Assembly (NCBI RefSeq): GCF_034720595.1
Contig: NZ_JAYESJ010000001.1
Span: 3,560,001-3,624,000, forward strand
DNA from: Rhizobium sp. CC-YZS058
Lineage (GTDB): Bacteria; Pseudomonadota; Alphaproteobacteria; Rhizobiales; Rhizobiaceae
DNA length: 64,000 bases
Reading direction: 5' to 3'
Shown here piece after piece: positions 1 to 7,007 of the stretch; position 1 is the first letter of the stretch, and each line of letters starts with the position of its first letter. The notes below the pieces were generated by a model. It did no database searches, was not told the DNA's origin, and saw nothing but the letters and a program-made list of their open reading frames with translations. The position numbers and the translations under genes are program-made.

Positions 1-1178
1 TTCGTTTCATCGGACTTGCCGGCCGACTCGTCGAATGCCGCCTCGGCGGCCTCGACCGCGCTCTCGCCCTGCGTCGCCTCGGTCTGCTCGCGCTCGACCT
101 CGTCATGCGCCGCCTCCGCGCCGGCGGCGAGTGCAAGCAGGACATCTCCGACCGACACGTCGGCAGATGCTGCCGAGGTGCCCGCGCCGTCCTTGGCTCC
201 CTCCGGCAACGTGTCGAGCGCCTTGTTCATCTCGGCGATCGCATCCTGAGCGTCCAGCACGTCATCGAGCTTGCCGGCGGCTTCGAGCGACCGGATCTTT
301 TCTTCGCGCTCCTTTTTCGTCTCCGCGTCCTCGACCTTGGTGGGGTCCGAGCGATCCGTGCGGTCGAGCTTCAGCTCGTCCAGTGTCTTCGGATCTGCGG
401 CCTCCTCCAGGCGCTGAAGCACCTTGGCCATGTCCTTCGAGGCGAATTTTTCCTCGCGCGCCTGCGTGTCGAGTGCCTCTTGGATGGCCTTGGCCATATC
501 CCCACCCGGGTTGGCGATCGCCTCGATCAGCTGGTTTGCGCTGAAGCCCAGATCGCGCAGTCCTGAGCGCCGTTCGACCTCCTGGACGGAATTTGCCAAT
601 GTTGCGCGATAATCCCGTAATTGAAGGCCAACCCGGTAATTGAACTCCTCCTTCGTCTCGTCGGCGAACCGAGGCGCGATGGACAGATGGTCCATGGTTC
701 TCGCGATCATCGCCGCCACGGGATCGTGCGCCTCTTCCGCGCGTGCCGGATCGCGCGCGGCTTCGACGGCTTCGACCGAGGTCTTGAAGCTTTCCAAGGT
801 GATCGGCAATTTCAGCTTCTTGGCGTCTTTGCTCACCTTCTCCATCAGGACAAGGGCATCGGATGCGCAGTCTGCGATGTCTTTTCGCGTTGCGTCGGGA
901 TCCACGGAGACTCCGATGGCATCGAGGAAGCGGGAGATCAGCCGCGCCATCAACGGGCTGTCGTTGCCCAGCGCACCGAAGAAATGCGCGTTGATCTTCT
1001 CGTTGAGCGCGGCATGGCTCTGGCTGCGCTTCAGTTTCGCGGCCGTGAGATCGTCGGTCTTCGGCGTCTTGCGACGGGCCTCCTCTTCCTGAATACGGCG
1101 TTCTTCCGAATCCTCGATCATGGAGCGCATCAGCATGCTGGATGCCGCGCCGGCGGCGAGCTGGGTGGGAAGGATCAT
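1..1178 (-). CDS. Acidic, charged hypothetical protein, tandem paralogue A (C-terminus off the window)
   Basis: I do not recognise this family. The frame is open from an ATG at 1178 to the left edge, about 392 codons, and is cut before its stop. The start matches the neighbour at 1242-2627: both begin MILPTQLAAGAAS and share an EERRIQEEEARRKTPK stretch and a KINAHFFGA motif within the first 70 residues. The middle (about residues 75-190) has diverged. The copies converge again at SGLRDLGF and at an acidic/lysine-rich helical region around DRSDPTKVEDAETKKERE, followed by a VGDVLLALAAGAEAA segment. There is no signal peptide and no clear membrane span. A cytoplasmic or non-classically secreted, coiled-coil-rich protein is possible, but this is inference. 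Confidence 0.75.
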   Translation of the reverse strand, partial: MILPTQLAAGAASSMLMRSMIEDSEERRIQEEEARRKTPKTDDLTAAKLKRSQSHAALNEKINAHFFGALGNDSPLMARLISRFLDAIGVSVDPDATRKDIADCASDALVLMEKVSKDAKKLKLPITLESFKTSVEAVEAARDPARAEEAHDPVAAMIARTMDHLSIAPRFADETKEEFNYRVGLQLRDYRATLANSVQEVERRSGLRDLGFSANQLIEAIANPGGDMAKAIQEALDTQAREEKFASKDMAKVLQRLEEAADPKTLDELKLDRTDRSDPTKVEDAETKKEREEKIRSLEAAGKLDDVLDAQDAIAEMNKALDTLPEGAKDGAGTSAASADVSVGDVLLALAAGAEAAHDEVEREQTEATQGESAVEAAEAAFDESAGKSDET

Positions 1179-1241
1179 CGGCCTGGCCTTTCGACAGGTG
1201 TTGGCGACTGTTGCACTTTGGACGGGGAGTGCCCCGGTCTT

Positions 1242-2627
1242 TCACGATTGCGGCTGAACGGGTTGCAAAGCGGCCTGCTCGGCCTTGCGCTTCAAAATCT
1301 GGTAGATGCCATTTTCGTCGAGCGAGACGGGCAGGATGGCCGCAGCCGCCTCCTCCTCCTCGCTCCCGCGCGTGCCCGGATCCCCCGGGCCAGCGCGTGC
1401 CGTCATCAGCATCTGATCCGCTTCGGCTTCGGCCTGGAGCGTATCGTCGGATTTGCCGGCCGCGTCATCCACAGCCTCTTCTGCCGCGTCGACGACGTTC
1501 TGCGTCCCGGCTGTGGTCGTCTCCTCGGTCTCCAGTTCGCATTGCGCGGCTTCCGCGCCGGCAGCCAAGGCCAGGAGGAGATCTCCCACATCGGCACCAG
1601 CCGAGCCTGAACCGGGTGTGCCGGACGCATCGCCCGCCTGGTCCGGCAGCTTATCCAGCGCCTCGTTCATCTCCGCGATCGCCTCGCGCGCCTTCTTCAC
1701 ATCGTCGAGCTTGCCGGAGGCCTGGAGCGCCTTGATCTTTTCCTCCCGCTCCTTCTTCGTGTCCGCATCCTCGACCTTGGTCGGGTCGGAATGGTCGGTG
1801 CGGTCGAGTTCGAGTTCCTCCACCGTTTTCGGATCCGCCACCTCCTCCATGCGCTGGAGAACCTTGGTCATGTCCTTGGTGGCGAACGTCTCCTCGCGCA
1901 TCTGCTTGTCGAGCGCCTCGCGGATCGCCTGCGCCTTGTCACCGAACGGCTTGGCGATGGCTTCGATCATGTCCGCTGCGGTGAATCCGAGATCGCGCAG
2001 CCCGGACTTCTTTTCGAGCTCGGCCACGCTCCAGGCCAGCGGCTTGCGATAATCGGCCAAAGCGCGCCCGACACGCTCGCTGTAGATAACATCGGTCTCA
2101 TGTTCCCCCTGGGGCGCGATTGCGAGCCGGTCGACGTAACGGGCGATCATTTTCGCCATTTCGCTGTGCGGCTGGTCCTTGAGCTTGGGGTCGAGCGTGT
2201 CCTTCAATTCGGCGACCGACACGCCGAAGCGTGCGAGGGAGAACTTCTGCATCGCCGGCGGCCAGAAAAATTCCGTGGCGCTGATATGATCGATGAGAAC
2301 CGTGGCGTCCGACAGGCGCTGGGCGAAATCCGTGTCGAGCTCGCCCTTCTCCCGCTCGAGGCCGAAGATGCCGGTGAACCGGCCGATCAGCGCCTGCATG
2401 GCCTCGTCATTGTGCTTCTGCGCGCCGAAGAAATGCGCGTTGATCTTGTCGTTCAACGCCTCGTGGCTCTGGCTGCGCTTGGTCTTGGCGGCCAGGAGAT
2501 CGTTGCTCTTCGGCGTCTTGCGGCGCGCCTCCTCCTCCTGGATGCGGCGTTCTTCCGCATCCTCGAGAATCGAGCGCATCAACTGACCGGATGCCGCGCC
2601 GGCGGCAAGCTGCGTCGGGAGGATCAT
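1242..2627 (-). CDS. Acidic, charged hypothetical protein, tandem paralogue B
   Basis: 461 residues, ATG start, complete. It is the full-length sister of the truncated gene at 1-1178, with start codons 1,449 bp apart in the same orientation, so this is a tandem duplication. Residues 20-65 are highly charged and helical. A basic/acidic helix sits near residues 255-310 (around PTKVEDADTKKEREEK). A small hydrophobic alanine/leucine stretch (VGDLLLALAAGAEAA) is near residue 350, followed by a Glu/Thr/Ala-rich low-complexity tail. The last 30 residues hold a more ordered element, LDENGIYQILKRKAEQAA. There is no signal peptide and no recognised enzyme motif. The two genes are probably co-transcribed, this one first. 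Function unknown. Confidence 0.8.
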   Translation of the reverse strand: MILPTQLAAGAASGQLMRSILEDAEERRIQEEEARRKTPKSNDLLAAKTKRSQSHEALNDKINAHFFGAQKHNDEAMQALIGRFTGIFGLEREKGELDTDFAQRLSDATVLIDHISATEFFWPPAMQKFSLARFGVSVAELKDTLDPKLKDQPHSEMAKMIARYVDRLAIAPQGEHETDVIYSERVGRALADYRKPLAWSVAELEKKSGLRDLGFTAADMIEAIAKPFGDKAQAIREALDKQMREETFATKDMTKVLQRMEEVADPKTVEELELDRTDHSDPTKVEDADTKKEREEKIKALQASGKLDDVKKAREAIAEMNEALDKLPDQAGDASGTPGSGSAGADVGDLLLALAAGAEAAQCELETEETTTAGTQNVVDAAEEAVDDAAGKSDDTLQAEAEADQMLMTARAGPGDPGTRGSEEEEAAAAILPVSLDENGIYQILKRKAEQAALQPVQPQS

Positions 2628-2665
2628 GGGTCGGGCCTCGCACCTGAGATTGCACGGGCCACGAC

Positions 2666-2697
2666 TTATAAGGTAGTAGTCTCTAAATTAGGGTTAA
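2666..2697 (-). promoter_or_regulatory. Possible promoter of the tandem paralogue genes with a CtrA-like box
   Basis: On the minus strand, ahead of the start at 2627, there is TTAACCCTAATTTAG (2697-2683), which fits the CtrA-type pattern TTAA-N7-TTAA with one mismatch. A TTATAA -10-like element lies at 2671-2666, about 40 bp from the ATG. The box overlaps the stop codon of the exonuclease gene. Motif matching by eye only; a chance match is possible. Confidence 0.3.
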
Positions 2698-3320
2698 CTG
2701 TGCGCAAAGATGTCGGTTTCCTGCCAGCCGAGCAGGTCGAGCTTGGCGCGCGTGGGCAGAAAATCGAAGCAGGATCGTGCCAGCGCCATCCGGTCGTCGC
2801 GCAGCAGCCGTTCAGTCAGCTTCTCGCGCAACGCGTGGAGGTGAAGCACATCGGAAGCGGCGTAATCGAGCTGCGCCTGGGAAAGGGTTTCGGCCGCCCA
2901 GTCGGAGGATTGCTGCTGTTTTGAAATATCGACGTCCAGCATCTCCTTCAGATTATCCTTCAGCCCGTGGCGATCCGTATAGGTGCGGGTCAGCCGCGAG
3001 GCGATTTTGGTGCAGAAGACCGGCGTGGTCGTGACACCGAAGGTGTGGAAGAGCACGGCGATATCGAAGCGGCCGTAATGAAAGATCTTCTGCCGGTCCG
3101 GATCGGCCAGCAAGGACACAAGGCGCGGCGCCTCGCTCTGGCCCTTGGCGATGCGGATCACATCGGCGCTGCCATCGCCTGGAGAGAGCTGAACCAGGCA
3201 GAGCCGGTCGCGCCGCGGCACGAGGCCGAGGGTCTCCGTGTCGATGGCAATCGCGCCTGTATAGCGCGCGGCATCGGCGGGCGCGATGTCTCCCTCGTGT
3301 ACTCGTATTGCATTCGCCAT
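2694..3320 (-). CDS. Ribonuclease D-like 3'-5' exonuclease (short form)
   Basis: 208 residues from the ATG at 3320 (MANAIRVHEGDI), the start typical of the rhizobial short RNase D family; a longer open frame extends upstream but looks non-coding. The three DEDDy exonuclease motifs are visible: IAIDTETLGL (Exo I, Asp/Glu), HYGRFDIAVL (Exo II, Asp) and LDYAASDVLHLHAL (Exo III, Tyr and Asp). Canonical E. coli RNase D carries HRDC domains after the catalytic domain; these are absent, so this is the catalytic domain alone. Expected role: 3' trimming of tRNA and other structured RNAs in the cytoplasm. It is transcribed toward the tandem hypothetical genes. Confidence 0.85.
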   Translation of the reverse strand: MANAIRVHEGDIAPADAARYTGAIAIDTETLGLVPRRDRLCLVQLSPGDGSADVIRIAKGQSEAPRLVSLLADPDRQKIFHYGRFDIAVLFHTFGVTTTPVFCTKIASRLTRTYTDRHGLKDNLKEMLDVDISKQQQSSDWAAETLSQAQLDYAASDVLHLHALREKLTERLLRDDRMALARSCFDFLPTRAKLDLLGWQETDIFAHS

Positions 3321-3443
3321 CGAACACCCCCACATCTTGAAACGGCAGCCCGCCCCGCCGCCGGCAAGGCCGGTGAAGAAGCGGCCCTCCTGCACTAGCC
3401 TGTTCAGCGCGGCGACGCGAGACCCCTTGCCCTAAGGAGCCCT

Positions 3444-3788
3444 ATGCCCTGCCTTCGCCACCGCTCCGCCGCCCTTCTTCTTGTTACGACTTTGCTTGCC
3501 GCAGCGCCTGCCATGGCGCAGGAGCAGGGCGCGCGCGAAATCACGCCACCCGGCTCGGGAAGCGTGGAGGGGTATCTGCCGGGTGTCGCCCCCCAGGCGC
3601 CGCTGGTCGGACAGCCGAGGGTGACCTGCGAGCAGGCTTATATCGACCGGGCGCGCGATGGCATCATGCCGGAACGGGGGCCCCGCTACCGGGCCGTCAA
3701 CATCTGCCGCCGCGATGGCGGCCCGGAATTCGTTTCGCCCATGCTGCCGCCTTCCAACCTGCGCCAGCTGCGCGGCCTGCCCTATTGA
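3444..3788 (+). CDS. Small secreted protein of unknown function
   Basis: 114 residues, ATG preceded by AAGGAG at a good distance. The N-terminus is a clear Sec signal peptide (basic MPCLRHR, hydrophobic ALLLVTTLLAA, cleavage likely after APAMA-Q at residue 25). The mature protein is about 90 residues, proline- and glycine-rich, with two cysteines (VTCEQ and NICRR) that could form a disulfide in the periplasm. I do not recognise the family. It sits alone between a divergent exonuclease and a dehydrogenase about 110 bp downstream. Confidence 0.7.
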   Translation: MPCLRHRSAALLLVTTLLAAAPAMAQEQGAREITPPGSGSVEGYLPGVAPQAPLVGQPRVTCEQAYIDRARDGIMPERGPRYRAVNICRRDGGPEFVSPMLPPSNLRQLRGLPY

Positions 3789-3896
3789 TCTGTCTGCGCC
3801 GTTCGTGGCCGCCGTGCCTCTTGCCTCGCCGCCCGTGGTTGCGATAGTGCCTGCCGACACAGGAGGCGCTGCGCGGGGCAGCTGGAGGAAAAGACC

Positions 3897-4940
3897 ATGA
3901 CGCATGCAGCCGATTTTGGGGAGCGCCCGCTGGTCATCAGCGCGCCGGAACCGCGCAGCTTGGACCTGATCTTCACCGAGGAAGCCCGACGCGCGCTGCA
4001 TGATCGCTACGAGATCGTCGAGGCCGATCCGGAGGCGATCGCCGCGCTGGATGACGCGGTTCTTGGCCGGGCCCGTTTCATTCTCGGCCAGCCGCCGCTC
4101 GATGCGGAAACGCTGGAGCGCATGCCGCAGCTGCGGGCGATCCTCAACGTCGAGAGCAACCTGCTCAACAACATGCCTTATGACATCCTGTTTGCCCGCG
4201 GCATCCATGTCGTGACCACGGGCCAGGTCTTTGCCGAGCCGGTGGCCGAGCTCGGCCTTGCCATGGCGCTTTCGCTGTTCAGGGGTCTGGTCGATGCCGA
4301 TCTCGACTTCCGGGAGGGTCGCGAACGATGGGGCGGCGACGGCAACACCGGCGCGCGGCTGCTCTCCGGGGCGAATGTCGGCCTGATCGGCTTCGGCGAT
4401 CTCGGCAAGGCGCTGAACCGGCTTCTGACGGGGTTCCGCACCACGACGCGCGTCTTCGACCCCTGGATGCCGGCCTCGATCCTGGCCGATCACGGTGTTC
4501 TGCCCGCAAGCCTCGAATCGGTGCTGACGGAGAGCGACGTCGTCTTCGTGGTCGCCTCGGTGACCAGCGAGAACGAGGGCTTCCTCAATGCGAAGGCCTT
4601 TGCCGCCATGCGGCCAGGGGCGGCCTTCATCCTGCTCAGCCGCGCAGCCGTGGTGAACTTCGACGACCTGATCGCCGCGGTCGAGAGCGGTCATATCCGC
4701 GCGGCCAGCGACGTCTTCCCGGAGGAGCCGCTTTCTGCCGACCACCCCGTGCGCACCTTGCCCGGCTTTCTGCGCTCGGCGCACCGCGCCGGCGCACTCG
4801 ACATCGCGTTCAAGCGGATGGGCGACATGGTGCTCGAAGACATGGACCTGATGGACCGCAACCTTCCGCCGATGCGCTGCAAGCGGGCGGAGCGCGAAAC
4901 GGTTTCGCGCATGCGCTCCAAGCCGGTTTCGGTCAACTGA
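3897..4940 (+). CDS. D-isomer-specific 2-hydroxyacid dehydrogenase family protein
   Basis: 347 residues, ATG after a strong GGAGGAAAAG site. The Rossmann NAD(P)-binding motif is VGLIGFGDLGKAL near residue 158, and the family's second signature appears as RAASDVFPEEPL near residue 270, with a catalytic His candidate in SAHRAGAL. The arginine-containing motif is somewhat divergent (LLSRAAVVNFDDL rather than NxxRGxxVD). The expected reaction is NAD(P)H-dependent interconversion of a 2-keto acid and a D-2-hydroxy acid; the substrate cannot be read from sequence. The C-terminus extends about 40 residues past the catalytic His. No obvious operon partner. Confidence 0.8.
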   Translation: MTHAADFGERPLVISAPEPRSLDLIFTEEARRALHDRYEIVEADPEAIAALDDAVLGRARFILGQPPLDAETLERMPQLRAILNVESNLLNNMPYDILFARGIHVVTTGQVFAEPVAELGLAMALSLFRGLVDADLDFREGRERWGGDGNTGARLLSGANVGLIGFGDLGKALNRLLTGFRTTTRVFDPWMPASILADHGVLPASLESVLTESDVVFVVASVTSENEGFLNAKAFAAMRPGAAFILLSRAAVVNFDDLIAAVESGHIRAASDVFPEEPLSADHPVRTLPGFLRSAHRAGALDIAFKRMGDMVLEDMDLMDRNLPPMRCKRAERETVSRMRSKPVSVN

Positions 4941-4955
4941 CGGGCGGCAGCGCGC

Positions 4956-5150
4956 TCAGTTGCGCGTGGCGTGAACCGTCGAGGCTTCCATCAAGGAACT
5001 GGCGATCGCCATGGCCAGCCGCTTGCCGCGCGCCCGCACTTCGTCCTTGTCGAAATCCTGCGCGGAAAGCGCCAGATCCATGCCTTCCCGCATGAGGATC
5101 TGTTGTGCGCGGAAAACGGCCCAGCTTCTGACGTCGTCTGCCTGGTTCAT
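4956..5150 (-). CDS. Small hypothetical cytoplasmic protein
   Basis: 64 residues from the ATG at 5150, chosen because AAGGGG lies a few bases upstream; an ATG 24 bp earlier lacks a good site. The sequence is helical and charged (RAQQILMREGMDLALSAQDF), with no signal peptide and no membrane span. It is convergent with the dehydrogenase, 15 bp from its stop. Family not recognised. Confidence 0.55.
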   Translation of the reverse strand: MNQADDVRSWAVFRAQQILMREGMDLALSAQDFDKDEVRARGKRLAMAIASSLMEASTVHATRN

Positions 5151-5509
5151 GTCTTGCCCCTTGTGCCGGCTCATTCGGCTTAGAGGAGGCCGGATGCCCT
5201 CCGCCTCCCACCCTCATGGTTGCCGGACGATTATGGGTTCAAGCGCCCCAGTCCGGCAGGCTCCCCGCCCCAACGCCACCCCAGGCGAATCAAGGATCCC
5301 GAACACCAGCATCCCCTTTTTCTCGTCCGGAGGAAGCGTTAGTTTTCCATGATGAAAAATAACAGACGAGGGCGATGTGCTCATGAATAGAGGAGTTTGC
5401 GTCCCTCAAATGCGCAAGCTTGGGGAAAGCCGCATGGTGTAGACTGTTCCGCGCGCGGCGATCGCCTATGTTCTTCACGAGAAGCTCAAGCACCGGCCAA
5501 AGGACTCCC
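5151..5509. other. Intergenic region without a recognisable gene
   Basis: About 360 bases between the divergent small gene and the AI-2E family gene. Open frames crossing it lack ribosome-binding sites and coding character. The stretch 5340-5400 is locally AT-rich and probably holds the promoter of the downstream transporter. I see no RNA structure or repeat that I can support. Confidence 0.5.
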
Positions 5510-6577
5510 ATGCCCGTCCAGCGCGTTTCCTTCTATCTCGTTCTCGTGCTGGTCAGCATCGCCTTCGTCGTTCTGATGTTGCCGTTCTATTCGGCCATCC
5601 TTTGGGCCGTGGCGCTGGCCATCGTCTTTTATCCCCTCCATGTCCGGCTGGAGCGGCTGTTCGGCGGGCGACGAAGCCTTGCGGCGGTCTGCTCGGTGCT
5701 GATCTGCATCTGCCTCGTCATCATCCCCGGCATGATCATCGTCGGCTCGATCGCCCGCCACGCCACCTCGATCTATGGACGGATCGAGAGCGGCGAGATC
5801 GACCTTCAGGCTCTGTGGACAGGACTACAGAATTCGCTGCCCACGGCCCTTCAGGACTGGATCCGCACGCTGCAGGAAAACGGCTTGCAGGACCTCTGGC
5901 GGCGGGTCTCCTCGGCGGCCATGCAGGGCGGCAGTTTCTTCGCCAGCCGGGCGCTCACCTTCGGGCAGAGCACGGTGCAGGTGTTCATCGCCTTCGGCCT
6001 GATGCTCTATCTTCTCTTCTTCCTGTTCCGCGATGGCCGGTCGCTCGCCCGCACGCTGCGCCGCGCGCTGCCACTCAGCGATGCGCACACCCAGCAGTTC
6101 TCCGCGAAGTTTCTGTCGGTCGTCCGGGCCACGGTGCGCGGCAATGTCATCATCGCCGCCCTCCAAGGCTTGATCGGCGGCATTGCCTTCTGGGCCCTCG
6201 GCATCGAGGCGGCCCTGCTCTGGGGCGTGCTGATGGCCTTCCTGTCGCTCCTGCCGGCCGTCGGCGCGGCGATCGTCTGGGTGCCCGCCGCCATCTATCT
6301 GGCGCTCTCCGGCAGCGCCACCAAGGCGATCATTCTGGTCGGCGTCGGCGTGCTCGTCATCGGCCTCGTCGACAATCTGCTGCGCCCGCCGCTGGTCGGC
6401 AAGGAAACGAAGCTTCCGGATTATGTCGTGCTGATGTCCACCGTCGGCGGCATTGCGCTGATCGGCATCAACGGCTTCATCATCGGACCGCTGATCGCCG
6501 CTCTGTTCTTCGTCGCCTGGAGCATCGTCATGGACGAGCAGAGCCGCGAAAAGACGGACCGCACGTTGATCCTCTGA
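5510..6577 (+). CDS. AI-2E family transporter (PerM-like membrane protein)
   Basis: 355 residues from the ATG at 5510, which follows AAAGGA; the reading frame extends 90 bp further upstream but that part looks non-coding. It is a multi-spanning inner-membrane protein: two hydrophobic helices at the N-terminus, a long amphipathic soluble region (residues about 85-175), then a cluster of at least five helices. Family-like features include GNVIIAALQGLIGGIAFWAL and the late VDNLLRPPLVGKETKLPDYV stretch with the characteristic Asn-Leu-Leu-Arg-Pro. Members range from autoinducer-2 exporters to Na+/H+ antiporters, so the substrate is open. Transcribed alone. Confidence 0.85.
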   Translation: MPVQRVSFYLVLVLVSIAFVVLMLPFYSAILWAVALAIVFYPLHVRLERLFGGRRSLAAVCSVLICICLVIIPGMIIVGSIARHATSIYGRIESGEIDLQALWTGLQNSLPTALQDWIRTLQENGLQDLWRRVSSAAMQGGSFFASRALTFGQSTVQVFIAFGLMLYLLFFLFRDGRSLARTLRRALPLSDAHTQQFSAKFLSVVRATVRGNVIIAALQGLIGGIAFWALGIEAALLWGVLMAFLSLLPAVGAAIVWVPAAIYLALSGSATKAIILVGVGVLVIGLVDNLLRPPLVGKETKLPDYVVLMSTVGGIALIGINGFIIGPLIAALFFVAWSIVMDEQSREKTDRTLIL

Positions 6578-6612
6578 GCCTGGATCCGTCGGGCTTTCAG
6601 CCTGTCACCGTC

Positions 6613-6879
6613 TCAGCGCGAGACGCTCCAGGCGGTGCGGTAGAAATCGACGAAAGCCTGGCGGGCCTGGAAGACCGTCGCGCGGCGCGCGAGCGCGGCA
6701 TAGCACGTGTCGCAAACCTTGTGGAACCGCTCGCCCTGTTCGCCCGACCATTGCACCGTCAGCAACTGCAAGGCCTGGGCGGGGCTGCGCACGCGCTGCC
6801 AGAGACCATCGCCCAGATCGACCACCACCGAGTCGCCCCAGCAGATATCCGTCACGTCGTCCCGCACATCGATCATCAT
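6613..6879 (-). CDS. DUF982 family small protein
   Basis: 88 residues from the ATG at 6879 (MMIDVRDDV), chosen because TAGGAG sits upstream at workable spacing; a possible non-ATG start lies further upstream. The protein matches the rhizobial DUF982 pattern: an N-terminal beta-rich part (VTDICWGDSVVVDLGDG), a conserved Trp and an ALQLLTVQW helix, then CYAALARRATVFQARQAF. These small cytoplasmic proteins are common and multi-copy in Rhizobiaceae; no biochemical role is established. It is convergent with the AI-2E gene. Confidence 0.75.
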   Translation of the reverse strand: MMIDVRDDVTDICWGDSVVVDLGDGLWQRVRSPAQALQLLTVQWSGEQGERFHKVCDTCYAALARRATVFQARQAFVDFYRTAWSVSR

Positions 6880-6942
6880 GGTTGCTAAACTCCTAACAGG
6901 AACCACGACGACTGTGTGCCAAGCGGCGGGCTGGCGTGAAAG

Positions 6943-6965
6943 CGTAACCTTAAATTAAGGTTACG
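6943..6965. promoter_or_regulatory. Perfect 23-bp palindrome upstream of the DUF982 gene
   Basis: CGTAACCTTAA-A-TTAAGGTTACG: 11-bp perfect arms around one base, 64 bp ahead of the DUF982 start and 43 bp beyond the stop of the histidine kinase. There is no T-run, so it looks more like a dimeric regulator site than a terminator. The cognate regulator is unknown. Confidence 0.5.
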
Positions 6966-7007
6966 ACGCAGGTGCGGAAGCGCGCTGCAGATGCGCGATC
7001 GAGCGTC

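Noticed and set aside
262..1245. A 327-codon minus-strand frame near the left edge
   Set aside because: The alternative frame starting at 1178 matches the neighbouring paralogue residue by residue and stays open to the edge, so it is the coding one.
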